In this document: positions 1 through 11,284 of the stretch, one piece after another
Layout: each line of letters starts with the position of its first letter
Position numbering within the stretch: the stretch's first letter is position 1
Source of the DNA: Streptomyces sp. P3
Lineage (GTDB): Bacteria > Actinomycetota > Actinomycetes > Streptomycetales > Streptomycetaceae
Reading direction: 5' to 3'
NCBI GenBank assembly: GCA_016893485.2
Contig: JAFEKX020000001.1
Coordinates: 8,263,501 to 8,327,500 of the forward strand
Length of the DNA stretch: 64,000 nucleotides
Program-made: the position numbers and the translations under genes
The notes under the pieces: generated by a model
Told to the model about the DNA's origin: nothing
The model's database searches: none
What the model saw: only the letters and a program-made list of their open reading frames with translations

Positions 1-2
1 AG

Positions 3-833
3 GCCCGCACCGAGCTCGAAGGCCTGCGCACCGGACTCCAGGACGCCATGAAGAAGCTGGAGGAGGCCAACCCGGCCACCGCCAAGGCCAGCATGGTCGT
101 CATGGGACCGGCTCCCCGGCCGACCGGCGCGGCCGCTCCCACGAGGACGCAGCTCATCGGCGCCGGAGCGCTGCTGTTCCTCCTGCTCGCCGTCGTCGGC
201 CATCTCGCCGCCGCCCGGGTGAGCCGCCGGCTGCGCACCGAACCGGAGATCGCCGCCGCGCTCGGCTCGCCGTTCCTCGGCACCGTCGACGTGCCCGGCG
301 AACGGCACGGACACCGGCCCGAGAGCCCCGGTGCACGGGCCCGGCTCCGCCGGCTGCTCGGCACCGACACCCGGTGGGACCTCCCGGCCCCGCTGCGCTC
401 CGGCGACGAGGCCGAGCGGCGCATCCGCTACCGGCGGGTGTGCTCCCGCCTCCGGGACCAACTTCCCACTCCCCGGCGGCTGTTGGTCGTCGTACCGGAA
501 GGCGACGAGGTGGCCCGACTGGCCGCCGGACAGCTCGTCGCCGAGGCCGGGGGCGATCCCCGGCTGCGGGTCGTGGAGGTCTCGGTGGACCGGCCGATCG
601 TGCCGGACCGCGAGACCGAGTCCGGTGCGCTCGCCGTCCTCAGCGCGGGGAACTGGACCGCTGCCGAACTCGCCGGCGTCGCCGAGGCCTGCGCGGACGG
701 CGGTCACGAGCTCGTCGGTGTCGTCGTCGCCGGCACGGTCCGCACCGGACCGACGGAAACCGCCGACCGACTTTCCGACGACGCCACCTTGACGTTCGCG
801 GTCCATGGCCACGCGACAGGAGATCCAGCGTGA
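3..833 (+). CDS. Polysaccharide chain-length/co-polymerase-like membrane protein, 5' partial
   Basis: The frame is already coding at base 3 (residues ARTELEGLRTGLQDA before the first ATG at 48), so the gene starts upstream of the window. A hydrophobic segment (LLFLLLAVVGHLAAA, about bases 170-215) is followed by a soluble domain of about 200 residues. Known biology: Wzz-type co-polymerases have a periplasmic coiled coil, a C-terminal membrane helix and, in Gram-positives, a cytoplasmic tyrosine-kinase-like part. This looks like the last helix plus such a domain, but I see no Walker A motif, so kinase activity is doubtful. The stop overlaps the next start (GTGA at 830-833), which indicates translational coupling. 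The family call rests mainly on architecture and the neighbouring Wzz-like gene. Confidence 0.65.
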   Translation, partial: ARTELEGLRTGLQDAMKKLEEANPATAKASMVVMGPAPRPTGAAAPTRTQLIGAGALLFLLLAVVGHLAAARVSRRLRTEPEIAAALGSPFLGTVDVPGERHGHRPESPGARARLRRLLGTDTRWDLPAPLRSGDEAERRIRYRRVCSRLRDQLPTPRRLLVVVPEGDEVARLAAGQLVAEAGGDPRLRVVEVSVDRPIVPDRETESGALAVLSAGNWTAAELAGVAEACADGGHELVGVVVAGTVRTGPTETADRLSDDATLTFAVHGHATGDPA

Positions 834-2350
834 CGACGAGCACGACTTCGGAGTCGTCGGCCGCGACCCCGCTCCTCGACCTCCAGGCACTGGTGGTCGC
901 GGTGCGCAGACGCCGCCGTCTGTGGGGCGTCATGGCGCTCCTCGGGATGCTGGCCGGCGCGGCCGTGGCGGTCCTGATGCCGCCGGCTCCGGCCGCGGTG
1001 ACCAAGGTGCTGGTCGCGCACCAGGAGGACCAGCCGAACGACACCGGGACGCTGATCCGCACCGACGCCCAGCTGCTGGCGACCTCACGGATCGCCGGCC
1101 AGGCCCTGAAGGCCCTCAAGTCCCCGGAGAAACCCGAGGACTTCATGAAGGACTACCGGGGCACAGGGCTGACCAACAACGTCCTCGAGATCGATGTGAC
1201 GGGCAAGACCGACGCGGAGGCAGTGGCCCGGGCCAAGGCGCTGGCCGAGGCGTTCGTCGCGGACCACGCCAAGCGCATCCAGGCCATCGCCGATGCCAAC
1301 GCCCAGGGCCTGCTCGACCAGCGCGACCGCATGGAGGCGGAGCTCGCCGACGTCAACAAGACGATCGGCGGCCGGTCGCCCGACACCGACCCCAAGGACG
1401 CGGCGAACCTGGAATCGCTCTTCGCGCGGCGCGCCGAACTCACCTCGCAGATCTCCGACTTCGGCCAGCGCGCCGAGGAAGCCCGCGTCGGCGCACCCCA
1501 GCTCGTCGCCGGCACACAGATCGTGGACGCCCCGCGCGCGGTGGCGCACTCCCTGCCCAAGACCCTCGTCACCGACGCCGTGGTCGGACTCGTCCTCGGG
1601 CTCTTCCTCGGGCTCGCGCTGGCCGCCGTCGGCGTGGTCGTCGCGGACCGGCCCGTGCTGCGCCGGGACATCGCGGCGAACCTCGGTGCCTCGGTCATCG
1701 CCGAACTGCCCCGCCGCTCCGGCAGGTTGTGGCAGCGCAAGCGGACCCGGGTGGCCCGCGAACGCCTCACCACCACCCTGGCCCGCACCGCGCGCGGCGC
1801 ACCGGAACCGCTGTCACTGCTCGAACTCGGCTGCGCGCGCAGCACGGCCGTGATCGCCCTCGGGCTCGCCCGGGCCCTGGGCGAGGACGGGCCGGTGACC
1901 GTCGTCGACGGCCTCCCCGGCACCCAGCTCTCCGGTCACCGGCCGAAACCGGGAGACCCCACCGTGGTCGGCGGCGAGCACGCGGCGACCGTGTCCCCGC
2001 AGGACCAGCGGATCGGCGTCGGCTCGGTGGCGCCCGGCACCGCGTGGACGGACCTCCAGTACCTCGGCACCCGCACCGTGCTCGTCGTACGCGCAGGACA
2101 CGGCAGCGCCTCCTGGCTGCACACCGTGGCCCGGCAGCTCGCGGACCAGGGCATCCCGGTCGTCGGAGTGGTGCTGATCGCCCCCGACCCGCGCGACCGG
2201 ACCGACGGCACGCTGTGGGACGGGCTGGCCAACGCGCTGCGCGGCCGGACCGAGCGCCCGACCTGGCAGAACGCCACCGGCCGACGGCTCACCGAACGGC
2301 AGCCGATACGGACCGCACGGGTCCCCGACAACGACCAGGAGGTGAGGTAG
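830..2350 (+). CDS. Wzz-type polysaccharide chain-length determinant / co-polymerase
   Basis: A complete 506-residue protein. It starts at GTG 830 after AGGAG (818-822) and overlaps the previous stop by four bases. Membrane helix 1 lies at about residues 29-48 (LWGVMALLGMLAGAAVAVLM) and helix 2 at about 246-270 (VVGLVLGLFLGLALAAVGVVV). Between them is an extracytoplasmic region with a charged coiled-coil stretch (QRDRMEAELADVNK). The C-terminal 220 residues resemble a bacterial tyrosine kinase fold but have no GxxGxGKT-type P-loop, so a structural or length-setting role is more likely than phosphorylation. It heads the visible part of the exopolysaccharide operon with its partner just upstream. 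The frame is intact. Confidence 0.8.
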   Translation: MTTSTTSESSAATPLLDLQALVVAVRRRRRLWGVMALLGMLAGAAVAVLMPPAPAAVTKVLVAHQEDQPNDTGTLIRTDAQLLATSRIAGQALKALKSPEKPEDFMKDYRGTGLTNNVLEIDVTGKTDAEAVARAKALAEAFVADHAKRIQAIADANAQGLLDQRDRMEAELADVNKTIGGRSPDTDPKDAANLESLFARRAELTSQISDFGQRAEEARVGAPQLVAGTQIVDAPRAVAHSLPKTLVTDAVVGLVLGLFLGLALAAVGVVVADRPVLRRDIAANLGASVIAELPRRSGRLWQRKRTRVARERLTTTLARTARGAPEPLSLLELGCARSTAVIALGLARALGEDGPVTVVDGLPGTQLSGHRPKPGDPTVVGGEHAATVSPQDQRIGVGSVAPGTAWTDLQYLGTRTVLVVRAGHGSASWLHTVARQLADQGIPVVGVVLIAPDPRDRTDGTLWDGLANALRGRTERPTWQNATGRRLTERQPIRTARVPDNDQEVR

Positions 2351-2353
2351 GAC

Positions 2354-4287
2354 GTGTGTGGCATCGCGGGCACGTACCGATGGCCTGACGGCAAGGCCGT
2401 CACCGACCGGCTCACCGACACCGTCGCCCACCGCGGCCCGGACGGCTCTGGCCGCTACGGCCACCCCTGGGCGACGGCGAAGTGCAGCTGGGGCACCGCC
2501 GGTTGTCCATCATCGACCTGTCCGAGACCGGCGCCCAGCCGATGGTCTCGGACGGCCTCGCCCTGACGTACAACGGCGAGCTGTACAACGCACCCGAACT
2601 CCGTGCCGAACTGGCGGCCACCGGGGTGCGCTTCCGCGGCACCTCCGACACCGAGGTACTCCTGGAGGCCTGGCGCCGCTGGGGCACGGACTGTCTGCCC
2701 CGGCTGCGCGGGATGTTCGCGTTCGGCGTCTTCGACGAGCGGACCGGTGAACTGGTGCTGGCCCGCGACCAGTTGGGCATCAAGCCGCTGTTCCTGCTCC
2801 GGCGCGGCGGGGGCCTGATGTTCGCCTCCGAGCTCAAGGCGCTCGCCGCCGCGACCGGCAGGCCGCTGGAGGTGGACCACGCGGCGCTGGTGGCCTCCCT
2901 CCTCTACTACTGGGTGCCGGACTCCCGCTGCGCGTTCCGTGAGGCGGAGAAGCTGCAGCCCGGGAGCTGGCTCAGGTGCCGTCCCGACGGCACGGTGGAA
3001 CGCGGCAGGTTCTGGAACCTGAAGGAAGTCGCCGCCGAGGGCCGGGAGCGGGCCCTGGCCGGCGAAAAGCCGGACCTCGACGCCGTTGTCGAGGAGTCGA
3101 CCCGGCGGCACCTGCTCTCCGACGTCCCCGTGGCGACCTTCCTCTCCGGCGGCCTCGACTCCAGCTATCTGACCGCCCTGGCCGCCCGCCACCAGCCCGG
3201 GATCTCCGCCTACACGATCGGATTCCGCGCCGAGGACGCCAAGTTCGAGGCGATGCCCGACGACCTGCGCTACGCCCGCCAGGTCGCCGAGCGGTTCGGC
3301 GTCGACCTCCACGAGATCGAGATCGCCCCGAACGTCCTCGACCTGCTGCCGCAGATGACGTACAGCCTGGACGAGCCGATCGGCGACCCCGCCGCTATCA
3401 ACACCTATCTGATCTGCATGGCCGCCCGCGAGGCCGGGGTCAAGGTGATGCTCTCGGGCATGGGCGCCGACGAACTGTTCGCGGGGTACCGCAAGCACTT
3501 CGCCAACCTTCTGGCGCTGCGCTACCAGCGTGTCCCGCGCCCGCTGCGGCGCGCGGTGTCCGGGGTCGTGGACCGGCTGCCGGTCGCCTCGGCCAGCCGG
3601 GGCTACCGGTCGGTGCGCTTCGCGAAGCGGTTCCTCTCCTTCGCCGGCCTGCCCGAGGAGACCGCGTTCCGGCGCAGCTACACCATGTACGACCGGGACG
3701 AACTGCTCGCCCTGATCGACCCGGACCTGGCCGGGACGGTCGACGACGTGATCACCGAGCACACGGACGTCTACCAGGACAACGACCTCGACGACTTCGT
3801 CAACCGCATGTGCCTGACCGACGCCCGCATGTTCCTGCCGGGGCTGAACCTCGCCTACACGGACCGCTCCAGCATGGCCGCCTCCACCGAGGTCAGGACG
3901 CCGTACGTCGACATCGAGGTCGTCAAGGCGGCGTTCGCCGTGCCCGGCAGCCGCAAGATCGTCGGACGCCAGGGCAAGGCCGCCCTCAAGGAGGCGGCCA
4001 CCTCGATCCTGCCCCGGGAGATCGTGTACCGGCCCAAGGGCCTGTTCAGCGCCCCGCTGCGGGCCTGGATGAGCCGGGACCTGGCACCGCTGGTGCGCGA
4101 GGTCGTCAACGACGGCGAACTCGTCCGGTCCGGGCTGCTGCGCCGCGACGCGCTGGCCCGGATGGTCGCCGAGGACGCCGCCGGACAGGCGGACTACTCC
4201 AAGCATCTGTGGCACGTACTGACCCTCGAGTACTGGTATCGCGACGCGACCTCCGGCTCCGCCCGGAGCGCTCGGAAGACGGCTTAG
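2354..4287 (+). CDS. asnB: Asparagine synthetase-like glutamine amidotransferase (AsnB family), frameshifted
   Basis: GTG 2354 gives MCGIAG, placing the catalytic Cys at residue 2 as in class II glutamine amidotransferases. The reading frame breaks near 2464-2468, where one C is missing from a CCCC run, and resumes at VQLGHRRLSIIDLSE. The PP-loop synthetase motif FLSGGLDSSYL (about 3138) and a conserved C-terminal region follow. Repaired length is about 644 residues, normal for AsnB. Known role: glutamine-dependent amidation through an AMP-ester intermediate. In polysaccharide operons AsnB paralogues are thought to amidate sugar acids or other carboxylates rather than make free asparagine; that is inference here. 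It follows wzz by 3 bases and precedes the bi-domain dehydrogenase by 14. Confidence 0.85.
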
Positions 4288-4301
4288 AAACAGGAGTTCT
4301 G

Positions 4302-6491
4302 GTGAAGCAGGTTGTACAGAACTACAAGAGCGGCGAGCTGGCGGTGCTCGACGTTCCGGTACCGGGGTGCAAGCCGGGCGGGGTGCTGGTGCGCAGCGCC
4401 TACTCGCTGATATCCACCGGCACCGAGCTCATGAAGGTCTCCGAGGCCGGCATGTCGATGCTGGGCAAGGCCCGCTCCCGCCCGGACCAGGTGGCCAAGG
4501 TCATGCAGAGCGTCGCCACCAACGGGGTGCCCGCCACCTACCGCAAGGTGATGGGCAAGCTGGACTCCTACACGCCGCTGGGCTACTCGCTGTGCGGGGT
4601 GGTCGAGCAGGTCGGCGCCGGCATCGACGACGTGAAGGTCGGCGACCTGGTGGCCTGCGCCGGCAACGAGCACGCGTTGCACGCCGAGGTGAACTGGGTG
4701 CCGAAGAACCTCTACGCCCCGGTCCCCGAGGGCCTCGCGCCGCGGCACGCGGCCTTCGGCACCGTCGGCTCGATCGCGATGCAGGGCGTCCGCCAGGGCG
4801 AGCCGCAGCTCGGCGAGGTGGCCCTCGTCATCGGCCTCGGCCTGATCGGGCAACTCGTGGTGCAGCTCCTCACCGCCGCCGGAGTCCGCGTGGTCGGCGC
4901 CGACCCGGACCCGACGCGCTGCGAGCTGGCCGAGCGCCTGGGCGCCGCGGCCTGTGGCGACCCCGCCTCGGCCGCGGTGGAAGCGGCGGTCGCCGAACTC
5001 ACCGACGGCCACGGCGTGGACCAGGTCTTCCTGGCCGCCGGCGGCGGCAGCAACCAGCCCGTCGAACTGGCCGCGCGGCTCGCCCGGGACCGCGGCCGGG
5101 TCGTCGACATCGGCAAGTGCCGCCTGGACCTGCCCTGGAACGCGTACTACGAGAAGGAACTCGACGTCCGCTTCTCGCGCTCCTACGGCCCCGGACGCTA
5201 CGACCCGTCGTACGAGCTGGAGGGCCGCGACTACCCGATTGGCTACGTCCGCTGGACCGAGCGCCGCAACCTGGCCTGCTTCCTCGACCTGGTGGCCCGC
5301 GGCAGGGTCGACGTGGAGCCCCTGGTCTCCCACATCGCCGACTTCGACGACGCCGTAGAGACGTACCAGCGCCTGAAGGACGGCGAACTCAAGGCCGTGG
5401 CCGTGCTGTTCCGCTACCCCGAGCAGACGGAGGAAGCGGGGAGACGCCGGCTCCGGTGGTGGCCGTGCCCGCGGTCCGCCGAGGCGAGGGGACGTCCACC
5501 CCGGCCCGGTCCGCCAAGAACCCGGTGCGGCTTGCGTTCGTCGGCGCGGGCAACTACGCCACGTCGATGCTGCTGCCGCACCTGGCCCGGCGCGAGGGCG
5601 TCGAGCTGTCGACCGTCGTCACCACGACGGCGCTCTCCGGGGCAAACGCGCAGCGGAAGTTCGGCTTCGCCCAGGCGACCACCGACCTCGACGCCGTCCT
5701 CGGCGACAAGTCCGTCGACGCCGTGTTCGTGGTCACCCGGCACAGCTCGCACGCCGAACTGACCCGGCAGGCACTGCTGGCCGGCAAGACCGTGTTCGTG
5801 GAGAAGCCCCTCGCCCTCACCGAGGACGAACTGGCCGGAGTGCTCGCGGCGGTGGAGGAGTCCGGCAACGACCGCCTGCAGGTGGGCTTCAACCGCCGCT
5901 TCGCACCGCTGCTCCAGGAGGCCAAGGACCGGTTCGGCGCCCGGACCGGACCGGCGAGCCTGCGCTACCTCGTCAACGCGGGCAAGCTGCAGCACGGCAG
6001 CTGGTACCTCCAACAGGGCGCCGAGGGCTCGCGGTTCGCCGGCGAGGGCGGCCACTTCATCGACACGGCGAGCTGGCTCCTCGACGCCGACCCGGTCTCC
6101 GTGTACACGACGGCCGCACCCGGCAACGAGGACCTCCAGGTCGTCCTGCGCTACCCGGACGGCTCCACCGCCACCATCAGCTACGTCACCACCGGTGCCC
6201 CCGGCTTCCCCCAAGGAGACCCTGGACCTGGTCGCGGACGGCAAGGTGCTGCGTCTCGACGACTTCGTGCGCGCCTCCGTGCACGGCCGCAAGAAGTGGG
6301 TCAGTTCGCGGCTGCCCAAGGCCCGGGACAAGGGCCAGAACGCCGAACTGGCCGCGTTCGTCAAGGCGGTTCGGACCGGTGGACCGATGCCGGTGCCGCT
6401 GGAGTCGCTGGTCGCCACCACGGCGGCCACCCTCGCCGTGGGGACCGGCCTGGCCGGCGGCGCGCCGGTGACGTTGGCGAGGACGCCATGA
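4302..6491 (+). CDS. Bi-domain oxidoreductase: zinc-free MDR dehydrogenase fused to Gfo/Idh/MocA domain, frameshifted
   Basis: GTG 4302 follows CAGGAG (4291-4296). Residues 1-375 are a medium-chain dehydrogenase with the nucleotide motif GLGLIGQ but without the usual CGICGTD zinc ligands. After a lost G near 5435-5438 the second half (from about 5520) is a Gfo/Idh/MocA oxidoreductase with VGAGNYATSM, FVEKPLALT and EGGHFIDTASWLL. An extra C in the run 6208-6212 shifts the frame again, and the C-terminus ends at 6491. Repaired length is about 729 residues. Such fusions occur in exopolysaccharide loci next to AsnB and heparinase-type genes, as here, and probably oxidise or epimerise a nucleotide sugar; the substrate is unknown. 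The last bases overlap the next ATG. Confidence 0.8.
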
Positions 6492-8461
6492 CCGTGACCT
6501 CGGGAGTCCGGGCTGGTACCTGCGCCGGCTGTCCCGGATGGGCCCGCGTGAGATCGCGGGCCGGGCAGGCGACACCGTGCGCAGACGGCGCTGGCGGTCG
6601 GCGCCGCCCGACTGTCCGACCGTCACCGGCGCCCGCTTCACCGCCGTCCTGCCCGCGGGCACGGTCGCCGAGGTGGCGCCGGACGCCGTGAAACGGCTTG
6701 TCGCCGAGGCGGACCAACTGATGGGCGGGCACGCCGAGTTCTTCGGCGTGGTCCGCGACGACCTCACCGACCCGGACTGGTTCCACGACCCGAAGACCGG
6801 GCGCCGGGCCCCCTCGGGCTACGCCTTCGACGTGCCGTACCGCAACGAGGACCTGACCGGGGACATCAAGCAGATCTGGGAACCGTCGAGGCACCAGTAC
6901 CTCACCGTGCTCGCCGCCGCCTACGCGGTCACCGGGGACGAGCGGTACGCCGAGCGGGTCGCCGCGCACCTGCGGTCGTGGTGGGCGGCCAACCCGCCGC
7001 TGCGGGGCGTGCACTGGATCAGCGGCATCGAGCTGGGCATCCGGCTGCTGTCCTGGGTGTGGATCCGCCGCCTCCTCGACGGCTGGCCGGGCGCGGCCGA
7101 GCTGTTCGAGGACAACCCGGTGGCCCGGAACCAGATCTGGCACCACCAGCGCTGGCTGGCCGCGTTCCCCAGCCGGGGCTCCTCGGCCAACAACCACGTC
7201 ATCGCCGAAACGGCCGGGCAGTCCGCCGCGGCCTGCGCGTTCAACTGGTTCCCCCGCGTCGGCGCGTTGGCGCTCCGACGCGCTGCGCTCGCTGGAACGG
7301 CAGTTGCGCGCCAACACCTTCGTCTCCGGCCTCAACCGCGAACTGGCCACCGAGTACCACGGACTCGTGCTGGAACTCGGCCTGGCCGCGCTGGCCGAGG
7401 CCGATGCCGCGGACGTGCCGGTGCCCGGGTCGCTGCGGTTGGTGCTGCTGCGGATGACCGACGCGCTGGCCGCCGTGGTGGACAACCGGCTGCGCCCGCC
7501 CCGCCAGGGGACGCGGACGACGGACACGGCCTGATCCTGGACGGTGCGGGCACCGACCGCTGGGGTTCGCTGCTGGCCACCGGCGAGGCCGTTTTCGGCC
7601 GGCTCGACTGGTGGCCGGAGGTGACGGGCACCGATGTGCGCACCCCGCTGCTGGCCGCGCTCATCAAGCCGTACGCGAAGGACGCAACCGCCCGACCGGC
7701 CACCAGGCCCGACCGCTTCGCCGACGCGGGGCTCACCGTCCTGCGCGGTCCGGAGGAGATCTGGTGCCGCTGCGACGGCGGTCCGCACGGCTTCCTGTCC
7801 ATCGCCGCGCACGCCCACGCGGACGCGCTGTCCGTGGAGGTCCGGCACGACGGGATCGACGTGCTCGCCGACCCCGGGACGTACTGCTACCACGGGCAGC
7901 CCGAGTGGCGCCGGTACTTCCGGTCGACCCTCGGTCACAACACCCTGGAACTGGACGGAGGTGACCAGTCCGTCTCCGGCGGCCCGTTCCTGTGGACCCG
8001 GCACGCCCGCACCCGCGTCCTGGACACGGACAACTCCGGGGCGGGAAAGGCCCGTTGGGCCGCCGAGCACGACGGCTACCAGGGCTCGGTGCACCGCCGC
8101 CGGGTGGAACTGACGGCCGCGAGCCAGGAGTTGAGGATCGTCGACGAGGTGACCGGCCCGCGCCGGGACGTGCGACTGGCGTTCCACCTCGGTCCCGCGG
8201 TCGCCGCGGACCTGGTCGGGCACCGCGCGGTGCTCACCTGGATCCGGGACGGCGAGGGGGCGGTCCGCGGTGCTCGACCTGCCGCCGCAGCTGTCCTGGC
8301 GGGCGCACCGCGGCGAGCGAACCGCCGCTGGGCTGGTACTCCGCCGGATTCGGGCGCAAGGAACCCGCCACCACGCTGGTCGGCACCGGCTTCGCCGACG
8401 GCGCGGACGGGTTCACCACCGTGCTCCGGTTCCGGGCCCAGGGGGCGTGTGGGGAACATGA
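6488..8461 (+). CDS. Heparinase II/III-family polysaccharide lyase-like protein, multiply frameshifted
   Basis: The start is ATG 6488, overlapping the previous stop. Conserved blocks include WYLRRLSRMGPREI, IKQIWEPSRHQYL, GIELGIRLLSWVW and SSANNHVIAE (alpha/alpha-barrel domain), then GFLSIAAHAHADALSVEV, WRRYFRSTLGHNTLELDG and GPFLWTRH (beta-sandwich domain). Frame breaks lie near 6509-6512, 7251-7255, 7507-7510, 8256-8260, 8314-8322 and 8441-8445, each a one-base change and most in C or G runs. With them repaired the protein ends at TGA 8459-8461, overlapping the next ATG. Known family role: beta-elimination of uronic-acid-containing polysaccharides. No signal peptide is evident, so it may act inside the cell or on assembly intermediates. 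Trimming or editing of the product made by this operon is an inference. Confidence 0.75.
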
Positions 8462-9990
8462 GAGCGCACCGGGCGCTTGCGGTCGTACCGCTGGCGCTGC
8501 TCCTCCTGACGGCGACCGGCTGCGACAGCACGTCGAGCGCCCCGGCCGCGACGAAGCCGGACGCCGCGCCGTCCACGGACACGGCCGCCGCCCGGTCCGT
8601 GGCCCGGGTGTGCGCCAACCCCGCCGCCGGACCGGCGAAGGCACCCGCGGGCGCGGTGACCGTCGACCCCGAGGTGGTCGGCGACCTGGCGGCGAAGACC
8701 AAGAAGAGCCCCCGAACACCACGTTCTGGCTCAAGCCGGGTACCCACAGGCTCGAGCGGGACCGCTACGCCCAGGTCATCCCCAAGAAGGGGGACCACTA
8801 CATCGGCGCACCGGGCGCGGTACTCGACGGCCGGAAGGTCAACCAGTACGCCTTCACCGGCAACGCCGCCGACGTCACCATCCGCTATCTCACCGTGCAG
8901 GGATTCGTCGCGCCGCAGGACGAGGGGTCGTCAACCACGACTCGGCCGACGGATGGGTCGTCGAACACGCGACGATCAAGGACAACGCCGGCGCCGGACT
9001 GATGGCCGGTGCCCGACAGCAGGTCCGCGCCGACTGCCTGCGCGACAACGGCCAGTACGGCATGAACGCCTACAAGGGCAACGGCCCCCTCACCGGCCTG
9101 GTGGTCCAGGGCAACGAGATCGTCGGCAACAACACCGGTGACTGGGAGCGGAGGCAGAAGGGCTGCGGCTGCACCGGAGGCATCAAGTTCTGGGAGGTCA
9201 ACGGCGCCGACGTCAGCGGGAACTGGGTGCACGACAACCGTGGCACCGGGCTGTGGGCGGACACCAACAACAACGACTTCCTCATCGAGAACAACGTGAT
9301 CGAGGCCAACGACGGTGCCGCACTGATCTACGAGACGAGCTACAACGCGGTCATCCGCGACAACACGATCCGGCGGAACACTGGGTGGAGGGCCGCAAGG
9401 CGGCCGACAGCGGCGACACCTTCCCGTACGCGACGATCTATCTGTCCGAGTCCGGCGGCGAACCACGGGTCAAGGCCCGCACCCACAAGATCGAGATCTA
9501 CGGGAACACGCTGGCCGACAACTGGTCCGGGATCACCCTCTGGGAGAACGCCGACCGGTTCTGCAACAGCCCGGCCAACACCTCGTCCGGCGACTGCACC
9601 CTGCTGGTGAAGAAGACGAGCACGTGTGTGAGACCGGCGATCACCAAGGCGCCGCTCTACTCGGACTGCCGGTGGAAGACCCAGTGGGTGGACATCCACG
9701 ACAACCGCTTCGTGCTGGACGAGTCCGTCGTCAAGTGCACGGAGATGTGCGACCGCATGGCGGTGCTGTCCAACTACGGCACCTACCCGGACTGGTCGCC
9801 GTACCACGGCGACGGGGTGGCCGACGCCATCACCGGCGAGCAGCACAACCGCTGGCACGACAACGTCTACGTCGGGCCGTGGAAGTTCGTCGCCGAGGAC
9901 CAGGGCAAGGTGCTCGACTTCGGGCAGTGGCAGACGGCGCCGTACCAGCAGGACCGGGGCAGCACCCTCGACCTGCAGGCGGGTGGTTGA
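8458..9990 (+). CDS. Secreted lipoprotein with right-handed parallel beta-helix, frameshifted
   Basis: ATG 8458 gives a lipoprotein signal (ALAVVPLALLLLTATGCDS, with cysteine lipobox TATGC). A parallel beta-helix follows, with the usual N-rich rungs: GLVVQGNEIVGNNTG, NGADVSGNWVHDNRGTG, DFLIENNVIEANDG, NAVIRDNTIRRN and IEIYGNTLADNWSG. Cysteine pairs (CGCTGG, CTEMC) suggest disulfides outside the membrane. Frame breaks lie near 8709-8713, 8924-8927 and 9378-9382, all single losses. Repaired length is about 511 residues. The fold is shared by pectate lyases, alginate epimerases and phage-type depolymerases, so a surface polysaccharide lyase or epimerase is the best guess. It sits between the heparinase-like gene and the polymerase. 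Confidence 0.75.
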
Positions 9991-9991
9991 G

Positions 9992-11282
9992 ATGGGGAGA
10001 ACCAGACCCGCGGACCGGACACGGCGCAGACGCCGCCCGGTGCCGCAGCGCGCCCGGCCGGCCCACCGAGGACCGTCGGGATCGTCTGGGGGCTGCTGGT
10101 CCTCAACACGCTCGGCTCCGCAGGGCCAAGACCATCGTGCCGCTGCCGCGCTCCCTCATCCAGATGGTCACCATGGGCTCGCTGGTCGCCGCGTTCGGGC
10201 TGGCCCTCATGGTCAACCCGCGGGTGCGTATCCGGCCCAGCGCCTATGTGCTGCTGCTCAGCCTGCTGCTGGTGTCCAGCGCGATCTCCAGCGCGAGCCT
10301 GGAGTCCGGCATGGGCGCGCTGTTCCGCTGCTTCCGGCTGACCCTCTTCGTCGGCACCCTGTGGCTGCTCAGCCGCTGGTGGGACGGCAGCCTGACCTTT
10401 GTCCGCTACCACATCCGGGCCTACTTCGCGGTCCTCGGCTCGGTCGCCCTCGGCCTGGCCGTATCCCGGGCAAGGCCCTGCCCGGCCTCTACGGCGGACG
10501 CCTCGTCGGCGCGCTGTGGCCCCCTCACCCCGCCGCAGATCGGGCAGTACGCGGCGGTCATCATCGGGCTCACCGCGCTGCTCGTCATCGGCAGACGGAC
10601 CGACCGGACCAGCGCCGTGCTGGTCATCGTGCCGTCGCTGGTGCTGCTCGCGCTGACCCACACCCGGACGGCCACGCTCGGCCTGCTCCTCGGGCTGGTG
10701 CTGGCCATCGGCTCGCTCATCCTGACCAGTGCCGCGGCCCGCCGCTTCTTCAGCTGGTCGGTGCTGGTCTCCGTGGTGGCCGCGGTCGGCTTCGCCTCCG
10801 CGCTGCAGACCTGGTTCCTGCGCGGACAGAGCCAGGAGAACTTCTCCAGTCTCACCGGGCGGGCCAAGGTCTGGCACGCACTGCTGACCGCGCCCCGGTC
10901 GACCGCGGAGAAGCTGTTCGGCGTGGGCCTGGGCGACAAGTCGTTCGGCGGGCTGCCGATCGACAACAGCTGGCTGGCCGTCTACAACGAGCAGGGGCTG
11001 GTCGGCGTCACCCTCGTCGCCGCGTTCCTCGTCGTGCTGGGCGGCGTCGCGCTGCTGCGGCCACCGTCGCTGGCGAGGGCCTGCGCGATCTTCCTGATCA
11101 GCTACTGCGCGATCGCCTCGTACACCGAGGCCGGCCTCGGCGACGCGTCGCCGTATCTGCTCCATCTCGCCCTGGCCGCCTCGCTGTTGGCCGCGCCGGC
11201 GGCCCAGGCCGCTCCGCTCGCGCTGCCCCGGGCCCCACGACGACACGTCCCGCGGTGGGCGCGTGGATCGGAGGTGAAGTGA
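9992..11282 (+). CDS. O-antigen polymerase/ligase-like integral membrane protein (Wzy/WaaL type), frameshifted
   Basis: At least nine hydrophobic helices are visible, including GIVWGLLVLNTLGS, YVLLLSLLLVSSAIS, YAAVIIGLTALLVIG, TLGLLLGLVLAIGSLIL and LVGVTLVAAFLVVLGGVALL. A large extracytoplasmic loop carries SLTGRAKVWHALLTA and a GVGLGDKSF motif typical of the Wzy/O-antigen ligase superfamily. Frame breaks fall in the G run 9994-9997 just after the ATG, at 10123-10125, near 10465-10467 and in the C run 10520-10524. With these repaired, the N-terminus reads MGENQTRGPDTAQTPP. The protein should polymerise or ligate lipid-linked repeat units outside the membrane. Polymerase and ligase cannot be told apart from sequence alone. 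The stop lies next to GGAGG (11270-11274) of the following gene. Confidence 0.75.
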
Positions 11283-11284
11283 GC

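Noticed and set aside
2455..4215. Long antisense open frame (586 residues) opposite asnB
   Set aside because: Composition-driven shadow of a high-GC gene: Arg/Gly/Val-rich, no family motif and no ribosome site. Similar antisense frames over the dimethylglycine dehydrogenase and other genes were dropped for the same reason.
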